A stretch of DNA of 64,000 nucleotides from JAYZDF01 sp036337945 (GTDB lineage: Bacteria > Myxococcota > Kuafuiibacteriia > Kuafuiibacteriales > Kuafuiibacteriaceae). The DNA is taken from contig JAYZDF010000063.1 of NCBI GenBank assembly GCA_036337945.1, positions 1 through 64,000 on the forward strand, given 5' to 3'. The position numbers and the translations under genes are program-made. The notes beneath the pieces are model-generated. The model worked only from the letters and a program-made list of their open reading frames with translations, ran no database searches and was not told the DNA's origin. Positions within the stretch are counted from its first letter, which is position 1, and each line of letters opens with the position of its first letter. Positions 50,984 through 59,716 of the stretch are shown one piece after another.

Positions 50984-51976
50984 ATGTTTGAGAGTTTCGA
51001 TACTGCGCCTCAAATTGTACACATTGATCGTCCGGAACTTGGGCTAACGGCATTTATCGTAATCGATCAACCGTCTTTCGAAATCTCGGCGGGAGGCGTT
51101 CGGACGAAAACATACCCCAGTAATGCCGCAGCACTCGACGACGCCAAGGCGCTCGCACGTGCAATGACGATCAAGTGCGCTTTGGGAGGTCTGCCCGTTG
51201 GCGGCGCAAAAGCCGTCGTAAAGTTACATGCTGGACTTCATCGTGAAAAGGCATTCATCTATTTGGGGGAGGTCGTAGAGTCTCTCGCCGGCAGGTTTCG
51301 GACGGCTGGGGATCTCGGCACGTTTGAGCACGACCTGCAGCTGATGGCTACCAGGACAGACTTTGTTCACACGAATGAGCAAGCACTTGGTCGCTCAGTA
51401 GCACTTGGTTTATTGGCCTGTGTAGAAAGCGTTCGGTCTGAGATATTCGCCGACGGTCCGGCTGTTCTTCGTGTTTCCGTACAAGGAGCGGGAGCGATAG
51501 GTTCGTCCGTTGCAAAGGAACTTTCAGCTAATGGTTATAAAGTCATTGTATCGGATCTAGATGAGACAAAAGCCCTAGCAACCGGACATTCTGTCTTACC
51601 GGCTTGTGAAAGCCTGTGTGCGGAGGTGGATATTTTGTCTCCGTGCGCGATTGGTGGTGTTATCTCGGACTCGACGTGGTCCAAGCTTCGCTCAAAACTT
51701 ATCTGTGGCGCAGCCAATAACATCGTATCTAGTCTGGACGTTCACTGGCATCTCCATCGAAAAGGAGCGGTTTTTATTCCGGATGTTGTGAGCTCTGCTG
51801 GCGCGGTTGTTGATGGAATTGGGGAGTCGGTCTTAGGAATGAGCGACCGAACAAGCTTGATACTAAAGCTGGGTGAAACGGCGAAGCAAGTTTTTCAAAT
51901 TTCGCAAAAGAACGACGAGCCACCACACCTCGCGGCACTGGGCCTAGCCGCGTCTCGCATCGCTTCAAGAAACTAG
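50984..51976 (+). CDS. Glu/Leu/Phe/Val dehydrogenase family enzyme
   Basis: The 330-residue NAD(P)-dependent amino acid dehydrogenase has the substrate domain with KCALGGLPVGGAKAVVKL (catalytic Lys and Gly-rich loop) and GDLGTFEHDLQLM with the catalytic Asp region, then a Rossmann domain with VQGAGAIGSSVAKELSANGY and SDLDE, the acidic residue favouring NAD. Length and form are closest to leucine or valine dehydrogenases. It would deaminate branched-chain amino acids, apt for a peptide-consuming cell. ATG 50984 is taken; TTG 50978 is an alternative. It lies 11 bases after the VKOR gene. Its stop overlaps the clpA stop by four bases. Confidence 0.87.
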   Translation: MFESFDTAPQIVHIDRPELGLTAFIVIDQPSFEISAGGVRTKTYPSNAAALDDAKALARAMTIKCALGGLPVGGAKAVVKLHAGLHREKAFIYLGEVVESLAGRFRTAGDLGTFEHDLQLMATRTDFVHTNEQALGRSVALGLLACVESVRSEIFADGPAVLRVSVQGAGAIGSSVAKELSANGYKVIVSDLDETKALATGHSVLPACESLCAEVDILSPCAIGGVISDSTWSKLRSKLICGAANNIVSSLDVHWHLHRKGAVFIPDVVSSAGAVVDGIGESVLGMSDRTSLILKLGETAKQVFQISQKNDEPPHLAALGLAASRIASRN

Positions 51977-54288
51977 GTTTTTACTTTCTTAGTCTCTTTG
52001 CTCTTTTTCTCTGCCTTCTCTGTTTGAGAGAATGAAAGCGTTAGTTGGCCTTCTGCGTCGTCAGAACCTTCGACTCCGACGTCGACATGGCCTCCCTGAC
52101 TGAGTTCTCCAAACAATATTGCGTCCGCAAGTCGCTTCTTGAGCTCGTTTTGGATCACTCTAGCCATCGGTCGCGCTCCGTACTGTTTTGAGTAACCTTT
52201 TTTTGCCAGCCATTTTCTAGCGTCGATAGAAAGGTCAATTGTGACTTTCTTTTCTGCGAGTTGTACATCAAGCTCGTTGATAAACTTGTCTACGACCATC
52301 AATACAACCTCTTCTGGAAGTTGTCCGAAATTGATGATTCCGTCGAGACGGTTTCTAAATTCCGGAGAGAAGACTCGCTCGAGTTCTTTTTTGCCGTCGT
52401 TAGCTTCAGCTTCACGACCAAACCCAATTTTTGCACTTGCAAGGTCCCGCGAACCAGCATTCGTGGTCATGATTAATATGATATTTCTGAAGTCAGCCTT
52501 ACGTCCTGTGTTGTCGGTCAGACTAGCATGGTCCATCACCTGCAACAGTACGTTGTAAATGTCGGTATGTGCTTTTTCTATTTCATCGAGCAAGACCACG
52601 CAGTAAGGCGTTTTTCTGACGGCGTCTGTGAGAAGCCCACCTTGCTCGAATCCGACATATCCCGGAGGAGCGCCGATTAGTCTAGAAACGGCATGTTTCT
52701 CCATGTACTCCGACATATCAAACCGAAGAAACTCAATTCCCATCACTCGAGCCAATTGTTTCGCCAACTCGGTTTTTCCAACGCCGGTCGGTCCTGCGAA
52801 TAAGAATGAGCCCGTCGGTTTGTCCGCTGCACCGAGTCCGGACCTCGAGAGTTTGATCGCCGAGGCCAGAGAATCGATGGCATAGTCTTGGCCGAAAATG
52901 ACCATCTTCAGGTCGCCTTCGAGTGTCTTGAGCCCTAATCGGTCATTCACCGAAACTGATTTCGGTGGAATTTGCGCAATTTTTGAAACGACTGCCTCTA
53001 TGTCCTTTGGTGTGATTCGAGACTTCCGTTTTTCGGCTGGCTGTAAGTGCGTCGCCGCACCTGCTTCATCGATCACGTCGATCGCCTTATCTGGTAAGAA
53101 TCTTTCATTAATGTGTTTTGCAGATAGTTCCGCCGCCGTTCTCAGCGCACGGTCACTGTATTTCACTTGATGATGTTCTTCGTATCTGGAGCGTAGACCT
53201 TTTAGAATCTGAGTCGTTTCATCAATACTGGGTTCATCGACCCGAATTTTCTGGAACCGCCTAGCTAGCGCGTGGTCTTTTTCTATCGAACTTTTGTAAT
53301 CTCGATGTGTGGTCGAACCCATACAGCGAAGTTCACCGGACTGGAGCGCTGGTTTGAGCAGATTCGACGCGTCCATTGCACTGTCATGGGTGGCTCCAGC
53401 ACCAACCACTGTATGAATTTCATCGATGAAAATGATGGCGTATTCGACTTTCTTTATTGCTTTGAGAACGCCTTTTAGCCGCTCTTCAAATTCACCGCGG
53501 AATTTGGTTCCCGCAATCAGCGCTCCCATATCCAACGAATAAATCGTTGCGTTGGCTAATACTTCGGGAACTTGCTTGTCGTGGATTCGCATTGCGAGGC
53601 CTTCGGCGAGGGCAGTTTTGCCTACCCCTGGCTCACCAACAAAGATCGGGTTATTTTTTCGCCGCCGACACAAGATTTGAATCGTCCGCTCTATTTCGCG
53701 GTCTCTGCCAATGAGAGGGTCGATATTCCCCGCGGCGGCAGCTTCGTTGAGGTTTACGGTAAATGCTTTGAGTGGATCACTTTCTTTTGCACCCGCAGCC
53801 GTATTCTCGTCCCCTGCAGTATCCTCGAAACCATGGTCTCCGTCGGGAGGCGACACTTTGCTGATTCCGTGCGAAAGATAACGAACAACATCAAGACGTG
53901 TAATGCTTTGCTCCTGTAATAGGTACACAGCGTACGATTCGTGCTCTCGGTAAAACGCGACCAATAAGTTGCTCGTGTGAAGTTCGTCTCTGCCCGAAGA
54001 ATGAACGTGCATGAGAGCACGTTGGAACACTCGGCTGAACATCTGTGTTTGTTCCGGTTCGACCTTCGTTCCTTCTGGAAGTGCTTCCATGCTATCGGTC
54101 AGATAAAGTTCCAGCTCTTCTCGTAATTTTTCTATATCACCGCCGCATGCGATGATGATTTTCTTACAGGTTTCATCGTCGATAAGGGCGAATAGTACGT
54201 GCTCCAAGGTCACGTACTCATGACGTCGGTTAGCGGCCTCATTATATGCTCGGCTCAGTGATTCTTTGAGTGCTTCTGTATATTCCAT
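51973..54288 (-). CDS. clpA: ATP-dependent Clp protease ATP-binding subunit ClpA
   Basis: AAA+ unfoldase that feeds proteins to ClpP. The 771 residues contain the N-terminal repeat domain (EALKESLSRAYNEAANRRHEY start), the first AAA module with GEPGVGKTAL (near 216) and IIFIDEIHTVVGAGAT, and the second with GPTGVGKTELA (near 498) and VVLLDEIEKAH. The ClpP-docking loop would be in the GFG region (AKIGFGREAEAN). The C-terminus is Lys-rich (EKKSKETKKVKT). It is directly preceded by clpS with two bases between, the standard clpS-clpA order. No clpP gene is present in the window. Confidence 0.96.
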   Translation of the reverse strand: MEYTEALKESLSRAYNEAANRRHEYVTLEHVLFALIDDETCKKIIIACGGDIEKLREELELYLTDSMEALPEGTKVEPEQTQMFSRVFQRALMHVHSSGRDELHTSNLLVAFYREHESYAVYLLQEQSITRLDVVRYLSHGISKVSPPDGDHGFEDTAGDENTAAGAKESDPLKAFTVNLNEAAAAGNIDPLIGRDREIERTIQILCRRRKNNPIFVGEPGVGKTALAEGLAMRIHDKQVPEVLANATIYSLDMGALIAGTKFRGEFEERLKGVLKAIKKVEYAIIFIDEIHTVVGAGATHDSAMDASNLLKPALQSGELRCMGSTTHRDYKSSIEKDHALARRFQKIRVDEPSIDETTQILKGLRSRYEEHHQVKYSDRALRTAAELSAKHINERFLPDKAIDVIDEAGAATHLQPAEKRKSRITPKDIEAVVSKIAQIPPKSVSVNDRLGLKTLEGDLKMVIFGQDYAIDSLASAIKLSRSGLGAADKPTGSFLFAGPTGVGKTELAKQLARVMGIEFLRFDMSEYMEKHAVSRLIGAPPGYVGFEQGGLLTDAVRKTPYCVVLLDEIEKAHTDIYNVLLQVMDHASLTDNTGRKADFRNIILIMTTNAGSRDLASAKIGFGREAEANDGKKELERVFSPEFRNRLDGIINFGQLPEEVVLMVVDKFINELDVQLAEKKVTIDLSIDARKWLAKKGYSKQYGARPMARVIQNELKKRLADAILFGELSQGGHVDVGVEGSDDAEGQLTLSFSQTEKAEKKSKETKKVKT

Positions 54289-54290
54289 GC

Positions 54291-54596
54291 TTACTCAGGC
54301 TCCATGGTGCATTCCAGAGGAAAATCATATTTCCTCGCTAGTTCAACCGTTTTCGCCGTTTTGGTTTCCGCGATTTCCTTTGTGTAGGTCCCTGCCACGC
54401 CTATTCCAGCTTGATGTACGTGCATCATAATTTGAAAAGCACTGTCCTGGTCGCGATTGAAGACAGACATGAGTACGGAGACAACGAACTCCATGGTTGT
54501 GTAGTCGTCATTGTGCAGTAGAACCTTATATTTCCCTGGCTTCTTGAGCTTCTTCTTCGGTCGCGTAAGAACGTCGCTCTGTCGCTTTGTACTCAT
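54291..54596 (-). CDS. clpS: ClpS adaptor (N-degron recognin)
   Basis: The 101-residue adaptor delivers N-degron proteins to ClpA. After a basic, flexible start (TRPKKKLKKPGKYKVLL) it has the core YKVLLHNDDYTTMEFVV, with the Asn-Asp pair that holds the substrate amino group, and a His in MMHVHQAGIGVAGTYTKEIA. Both ligand residues are present. It overlaps nothing and is two bases upstream of clpA, so the pair is translated together. Confidence 0.96.
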   Translation of the reverse strand: MSTKRQSDVLTRPKKKLKKPGKYKVLLHNDDYTTMEFVVSVLMSVFNRDQDSAFQIMMHVHQAGIGVAGTYTKEIAETKTAKTVELARKYDFPLECTMEPE

Positions 54597-54680
54597 CTAA
54601 CTTTCTACCCCCCCGGAGAAATTCCCGAGCTGCCTCTCAAAAAAACAGGAATTGCTTCCTTATTTGACGAGAGCCAAGCG

Positions 54681-55115
54681 CTAAGCGCGGTCGCTCCTTC
54701 GAATAATATTGTACACGCCTCGCCCTATTGCGATGGGTACTTTTTTTCCTTCGGACTGAAATGCGACCATATCGGAAACCCCCACACGATTGCCTATTCT
54801 AAGAACTGTAGCCTCCACGATGATGTCTTCGCATAGACCTGGGCTCAAATAATCAATGCGAAGGTCCTGGGTGCTAAGTCTGTCTAACGGTTCAATCTTA
54901 CTAATAAGTGCAGCACCGCCACAGGTATCAATCAAGGACGAAGTGACCCCACCGTGTAAAGCAGGTCGTGTGATATCGCCAACAAACTCCGGTCGGAAAG
55001 GGCACTCCAGTCGAGCAAAACCCTCGCTGATCTGCAGATTCTTGATACCGAGAAATTGGTTGAAGGGAATCTGGTCCATGAATTCGGTGACCTTGCTATA
55101 AAATTTTGCATCCAT
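54681..55115 (-). CDS. PaaI-family hotdog thioesterase
   Basis: The 144-residue hotdog-fold protein has the PaaI/4HBT signature ALHGGVTSSLIDTCGGAALI, with HGG and the Asp of the active helix, preceded by FRPEFVGDI and followed by TQDLRIDYL. Such enzymes cleave acyl- or aryl-CoA thioesters; the exact substrate is unknown. A few residues after the helix (IVEATVLRIGNRVGVSDMVA) complete the fold. It is 84 bases upstream of clpS in the same direction and 128 bases downstream of the AgmX-like gene. No functional link to either is apparent. Confidence 0.85.
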   Translation of the reverse strand: MDAKFYSKVTEFMDQIPFNQFLGIKNLQISEGFARLECPFRPEFVGDITRPALHGGVTSSLIDTCGGAALISKIEPLDRLSTQDLRIDYLSPGLCEDIIVEATVLRIGNRVGVSDMVAFQSEGKKVPIAIGRGVYNIIRRSDRA

Positions 55116-55243
55116 GTGAAATTGGGCCGACTACTCAGTCTTATACCCCGAATCGACTACGTAGGCTTGGCTTAAAAGCCGAAAAGCAACCCCCGGCGAA
55201 TCCGTGGGCTGCTCTTCGAACCATGCGTTTAGTTTGATATTGT

Positions 55244-55993
55244 TTAGAAAACGAATTTTGCTTCTTTGCTGACGACCTCCGTTCCGGCGTAGGCAGGGAA
55301 CCGGATTTTTCGTGCTTGACGTGCCACACAGTTTCCTACTCGCTGTGCAATCGTGTTGCTTGCGTCAGAAATCTTTGAAGATGCGACTGAACCATCAAAG
55401 TTGATTCGGAAATTGATTCTCAGCGCGCCTGAACCACCCATTCCTCGGCTTGTGAGAGATTTCACACATGTTTTCACTCCGCGCCAGTCTCGGACGATGC
55501 GAGAGAAGCTCGCGTCGCTTAGGTGAGATTCCAACTCTTCGCTGGCTCGGGTGTCGATAGGGCGACTTGCGACAGGCGCACTCGCTTTGCGTAACGATTT
55601 TCGATTCTGGCTGTTCAAGCTTGGGCCACTCTGTTTCGTGGGAGCAGCGTGTCGTTGCTTGATACGTTTCTGTGCAGCTTTTTCAGCTTTGATGGAAGCA
55701 GCACCAGACAATAAGTCGGCCATGGCCTGCAGCTCTTCGTTCTGGTCAACTGTCTTCGCAGCAGACTCGGGCTGCTCGTTTAGTACTTCCGCGCTTGCAG
55801 TCGCTGCTTCTTCGGATTGTTTGACCTGTTGCTTGACGGCAGAGCGGGCGAGTCGTTCGATAGGGGATTTGACTGCCTTACCTTTCGTTTTGGAAGAATC
55901 TACCGATGAACTTGGTGAACAAGCGAAGGAAAACAATGAGATAGCTGCAATTGAAGTGTAAAGAATTGAAGAAGATTTAGTGTTGTTACGCAT
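55244..55993 (-). CDS. Lipoprotein with AgmX/PglI-type C-terminal domain
   Basis: The 249-residue product has a lipoprotein signal peptide (SIAAISLFSFAC), a long low-complexity Ser/Ala/Lys/Gln helical linker (30-140), and a C-terminal domain (about 160-249) of the AgmX/PglI or TonB-C-like type: LRINFRINFDGSVASSKISD, IAQRVGNCVARQARKIRFPA. A conserved Cys pair (VKTCVKS and NCVAR) would be disulfide-linked. Related domains occur in myxobacterial gliding and polarity proteins and in TonB-like transducers. Its exact role is unknown. Follows the TPR gene in direction but with an AT-rich spacer. Confidence 0.75.
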   Translation of the reverse strand: MRNNTKSSSILYTSIAAISLFSFACSPSSSVDSSKTKGKAVKSPIERLARSAVKQQVKQSEEAATASAEVLNEQPESAAKTVDQNEELQAMADLLSGAASIKAEKAAQKRIKQRHAAPTKQSGPSLNSQNRKSLRKASAPVASRPIDTRASEELESHLSDASFSRIVRDWRGVKTCVKSLTSRGMGGSGALRINFRINFDGSVASSKISDASNTIAQRVGNCVARQARKIRFPAYAGTEVVSKEAKFVF

Positions 55994-56038
55994 GATGACC
56001 CTGTTATCGACCAGCGTTTTTCGGACTTAAGCGAGAAA

Positions 56039-56063
56039 TCAAAAAAAATAAATTTTTTTTGAA
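56039..56063. terminator. AT-only palindrome between the TPR and AgmX-like genes
   Basis: TC followed by eight A (56039-56048) and nine T followed by GA (56053-56063) form an inverted repeat around a 4-base loop. It lies 15 bases past the stop of the TPR gene, transcribed leftward. The A/T-only stem with runs of T on either strand may end transcription in both directions, though the stem is weak. Confidence 0.35.
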
Positions 56064-56077
56064 AAAAGGGTAAAATT

Positions 56078-58447
56078 CTAGGGGGTCGCTGCAGTCGCCT
56101 CGGAAAGCATGTCGTTAACGGTTTGTATTCGGGCTGCGAGATCTCTAAATTCAGGGTTTGCCTCGTGTGCAGTTTCAAACCAATGCAGTGCGAGGTCATA
56201 ATCGTTGGCTGACTCATAGGCGCAACCTATCTCGTAGTGCAGCTCAGTCACCATTTCGTCACTCGCGCCACTATCGATCGCATTGAAAAAATAACCAACA
56301 GCGCTAATGGAATCCCCCTGTTCAATGAAGCAACGGCCAATTTCAATGTATGAATCGAGGGTTTTTGATGGCGCTTGAGAAGCTATTTGAAATTCGACGA
56401 TTGCTTCTTCCAACATACCCATTTCACGGTACGCCAAAGCAAGGTCGAAGCGAGATTCTAATTCTGATTCGTCTGATGCGTCGATGGGCTCACTTCTTTC
56501 CATAAATGAGTCGTTTTCAGGGATGGGTAGACCCTTGTCGATGCTTGAAGGCAGGTTTAGTTCTCCGGTTGAGGCTGATTCCATTGCGTCGCGAATCGCA
56601 TCATCCATATTTGCTGAGTTCGGGGTGTCTGCAGCAAGTAAGTCCAGCTTGGTTTTAAGTTCGATGGCTCTTTGATATGCGGGCGCTTTTTCCAAAACAT
56701 GTTCGAGCATGCTTCGCGCGTCTTCGTACATTTCCTGATCAATGAATAACGCCGCAGCATCAAGGTCTTCCTCGTATGCATCAATTTTTTCCTTGTCGGC
56801 GCTCGGGAGCTCACTAATCGGTGTCTCCATGGTGAATCCGATGATCGCGTTCTTTCCGAAGTCAGCTGGATCCACGGCGCCTGCTGCGGCACCGAGTACA
56901 TCAGCAGCTGATGGTGATTCTTTCGTTGCCGGTGTCTCTGAATCGAATGATATATCGCCAGTTCCGGAGTCGATATCAAAATCTACATCAAAGCTCGAAA
57001 CTTCAGAAAATGGATTCTCTTCATTGCTGCGAGAACCATCAAACTCAATCTCAATCCCGTCACTGCTTTGCGATGCAAGTTCCTCTTGTAGCGCGGCGGC
57101 ATCGAAGGCTCCGGTACTCATATCGACATCGAATTCCTCTTCAAAAGGATCTTCGAAGTTGAAGTCTGGCTCAGTAGCGGGATGCTCGGGTCTGATTGCC
57201 TTCAGTTTTTCTCTCGCCTTCTCTGCGGCTGTTTCATCTTGCCGGCCTGAGTGGATTTTGATCAGTTTGACCCAACTTTCTACTTCAAATTCTTTTTCAT
57301 TCGTCTTCTCGTACAGGTCGGCGAGACGTTCATGAACTTCCACATTGTCTGCGTCAATTTTCAGAATGTTTTGAAGATGTTCGATAGCCTTTTTGTGCAA
57401 GCCATATTTTACATATACTTCGGTTTCGGTCAGTAACTTCTCTACCTCGTCGCTTGCGGATTTCGGTTTGTCCGTGGGCTCTGACTTCGCCTTTGCCGCA
57501 TTCACAGTTGAGCGGGGGCGACCTGATTTTGTGGGAGCAATTGAAGGTGGCTTTGGAACGAGTCCTAAAGCGTTTTTCGCATCGAGGTCTTCGGGGTCTA
57601 ACTCAAGGATGCGTTGGTAAATCACCATCGCATCATTTGTCTTATTTTTCGCGTTGTATAATTTGACCAGCTCACGGTACACGAATAACGTTTTTGCTGT
57701 TTCGCCTTCGTCTTGGAAAGCAGACGCTAGCATGGTCAACGTTTCTACGTCGTCGGGCGCCACTTGAAATGCTAACTGAAGTTTGGCAAGTGCTCTCTTT
57801 GTATCGTTGTGTTGCAGATAGATCCGAGCCAAATCTTTGATCACGTCGGTTCTGTTCGGTGCGTGATAGACTAATCTCTCTGCGACTTTAATGTAGTCAG
57901 CGATACGGTCTTGGTCTCGAAGCGCCTCAGCCGCCTCACTGAATTCATTCGCTGCCTCCTGTAGCATCTCTTGCTTAGAGTAGGCTTCCGCTAAACGCAC
58001 CCGCGATGCAATATTGCCCGGGTCTAGATCTACCATTCTGGTTAGTGCATCGAGAGCAAGCTTGGGTGAGCCATTTTGTTCGTAGAGCAATGCAATAGAC
58101 TGAAATTGCCCCATGGCTTCTTGAACCAATCCGAGGTGCTCGTAGAGTTCTGCTAATTTGTTTGCGACGTCAAGATGAGTAGGGACGTGCTTCATGACCG
58201 TTTTGTAAACGGCGACAGCTTTCAAAAAGAAGCCTTGCTCGGAGTAAAATTCGGCAACCTGTTGGTAAACTTGAATTGCTTCGTCCATTGCTCCCTTCTT
58301 GGTGTACAAGTCCCCAATTTTTAGGAGTGTCCGGACATCTTTTGGATCTTCTTCAGTAAGTTTCTTTAGTTCGCGGATCGCCCGGTCGTAGTTACCTTTT
58401 TGGATGTGCTTTTGGGCCGCACTTAGTATTTTGTTCTTGTTCGCCAC
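56078..58447 (-). CDS. TPR-repeat scaffold protein
   Basis: The 789-residue cytoplasmic protein is built of TPR repeats. The first block (about 1-300) has nine or so (YDRAIRELKKLTEEDPKDVR, AMDEAIQVYQQVAEFYSEQG, LVQEAMGQFQSIALLYEQNG). A Pro/Lys/Ser linker, two further repeats and a long acidic, Asp/Glu/Ser-rich stretch (about 415-560) follow, then three repeats at the end. This architecture is common in myxobacterial TPR proteins tied to motility, division or secretion, but there is no catalytic domain. It is the first of the leftward genes before the AgmX-like lipoprotein. Function unknown; protein-protein scaffold is the family role. Confidence 0.82.
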   Translation of the reverse strand: MANKNKILSAAQKHIQKGNYDRAIRELKKLTEEDPKDVRTLLKIGDLYTKKGAMDEAIQVYQQVAEFYSEQGFFLKAVAVYKTVMKHVPTHLDVANKLAELYEHLGLVQEAMGQFQSIALLYEQNGSPKLALDALTRMVDLDPGNIASRVRLAEAYSKQEMLQEAANEFSEAAEALRDQDRIADYIKVAERLVYHAPNRTDVIKDLARIYLQHNDTKRALAKLQLAFQVAPDDVETLTMLASAFQDEGETAKTLFVYRELVKLYNAKNKTNDAMVIYQRILELDPEDLDAKNALGLVPKPPSIAPTKSGRPRSTVNAAKAKSEPTDKPKSASDEVEKLLTETEVYVKYGLHKKAIEHLQNILKIDADNVEVHERLADLYEKTNEKEFEVESWVKLIKIHSGRQDETAAEKAREKLKAIRPEHPATEPDFNFEDPFEEEFDVDMSTGAFDAAALQEELASQSSDGIEIEFDGSRSNEENPFSEVSSFDVDFDIDSGTGDISFDSETPATKESPSAADVLGAAAGAVDPADFGKNAIIGFTMETPISELPSADKEKIDAYEEDLDAAALFIDQEMYEDARSMLEHVLEKAPAYQRAIELKTKLDLLAADTPNSANMDDAIRDAMESASTGELNLPSSIDKGLPIPENDSFMERSEPIDASDESELESRFDLALAYREMGMLEEAIVEFQIASQAPSKTLDSYIEIGRCFIEQGDSISAVGYFFNAIDSGASDEMVTELHYEIGCAYESANDYDLALHWFETAHEANPEFRDLAARIQTVNDMLSEATAATP

Positions 58448-58610
58448 GTTCCGCCGCCACGCACCGAGAAATACTCAGCACCGGGAGTATAGACAGTAGA
58501 TGAGTCGGCTAGCAAACTAGTGACCACAGCTAACGTAGCGAAATAAGTGATATTGGTTCGATATATGACTCGGTTGTCTGGCGGGTATCCGAAAATTTTA
58601 GCAAGGAGCT

Positions 58611-59600
58611 CTAAGGTGTACCCGAATGAGCCGGCCCGCGACCGAGTTTTTTGAGCATGAATGTGACGAGTATCACAACGAAAACGATTACTCCCGCTAC
58701 AGAAACGGCTACAGACCGTTCGAAATAGCAAACGGCTAACCCCGAAAGGCCAAGAAAAATACCAAATCCATAGGCAGTCGCTGCGATAGAAACCGCAGAA
58801 AATCCGTTATTTCGCATCCGAACGGCGAAGTGATCTGGGCTACCAGACATGACAGGAATTTTGCGGATGAAACGGACAGTCATGACGTAGAGGGTGTCGA
58901 AAATGGGAATACCAAGGATAATGATGGGTGCAATCCACGCGATCCGATGATGTCCGTCCGTGTATTTCCCAATCATAGCAATGGCTCCAAGCATAAAACC
59001 GAGAAACATTGATCCGGTATCACCCATGTAAATTTTCGCGGGTGGACGATTGAATGCCAAGAATCCAACCGCCGAACCTACAAGAGGGAGTATAAGCATT
59101 GGAATGACGTCCGGAGTTCTCATGAGAGCTATGATGTAGAGAAAGATTCCCGCGATCGCGGTGATTCCAGCTGCAAGACCATCAGAGACATCGATGAGGT
59201 TGAGAGCATTGGTGATGCCGATGACCCAAAAAAAAGTCAGCATCAGATTTGCCCAACCCGGGATAAAGCTCAATTGGACCATAATACCGGCCTTTACCAG
59301 AACTAAGACCGCTACCGCTTGTCCGAAGAGTTTGACCTTGGGTGAAAGGACTTTAAGGTCATCGAAAAGTCCCAGCATCACGATGATAGATGCTGACAGC
59401 AGTATGCCGGTAATTTTTGGTGGGAACTGTCCTTCATTGGTCAGCGCGAGTGCGAATAAGAACGCGAGATACATTGATACCCCGCCTAGGTATGGGGTCG
59501 GCTCTTTATGATTCTTTAGTTTGGTGTTCGGTATGTCCATCACGCCGTACTTGACGGCAGCCTTGCGAACAATAGGTGTGAAGTACAAAGATAGGAGCAA
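58611..59600 (-). CDS. Undecaprenyl-phosphate sugar-1-phosphate transferase (WecA/TagO/MraY family)
   Basis: Polytopic inner-membrane enzyme that loads a sugar phosphate onto the undecaprenyl carrier, starting glycan synthesis. 329 residues from TTG 59600, with PNTKLKNHKEPTPYLGGVSM, TNALNLIDVSDGLAAGITA, the metal-binding YMGDTGSMFLG and HFAVRMRNNGFS. At the WecA-type HIHH motif the site reads MSGSPDHFAVRMR, so only one His remains. The coding frame continues upstream without ATG, GTG or TTG through ARYPTAFVVALLL, needed for a full first membrane helix, so the true start is probably upstream (see separate entry). Last gene of the glycosyltransferase operon. Confidence 0.85.
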   Translation of the reverse strand: MLLSLYFTPIVRKAAVKYGVMDIPNTKLKNHKEPTPYLGGVSMYLAFLFALALTNEGQFPPKITGILLSASIIVMLGLFDDLKVLSPKVKLFGQAVAVLVLVKAGIMVQLSFIPGWANLMLTFFWVIGITNALNLIDVSDGLAAGITAIAGIFLYIIALMRTPDVIPMLILPLVGSAVGFLAFNRPPAKIYMGDTGSMFLGFMLGAIAMIGKYTDGHHRIAWIAPIIILGIPIFDTLYVMTVRFIRKIPVMSGSPDHFAVRMRNNGFSAVSIAATAYGFGIFLGLSGLAVCYFERSVAVSVAGVIVFVVILVTFMLKKLGRGPAHSGTP

Positions 59601-59702
59601 GGCTACGACGAAGGCCGTAGGGTAACGAGCGGCTCCGAGATCTAAGGTGAGATCAACGGTCGATGTGACAAATGGAAAGATAACGAAAGCGTTTCTCTCT
59701 AT
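59601..59702 (-). other. In-frame upstream extension of the WecA-like gene lacking a usual start
   Basis: Thirty-four open codons lie between TTG 59600 and an upstream TAA at 59706-59708. They encode AFVIFPFVTSTVDLTLD and then YPTAFVVALLLSLYFTPIV across the junction, the first helix and TP motif expected in the family. There is no ATG, GTG or TTG. ATC, ATT-type or other rare starts, or an uncorrected base error, could explain this. Confidence 0.5.
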
Positions 59703-59716
59703 GTTTTAGGAGTTGG

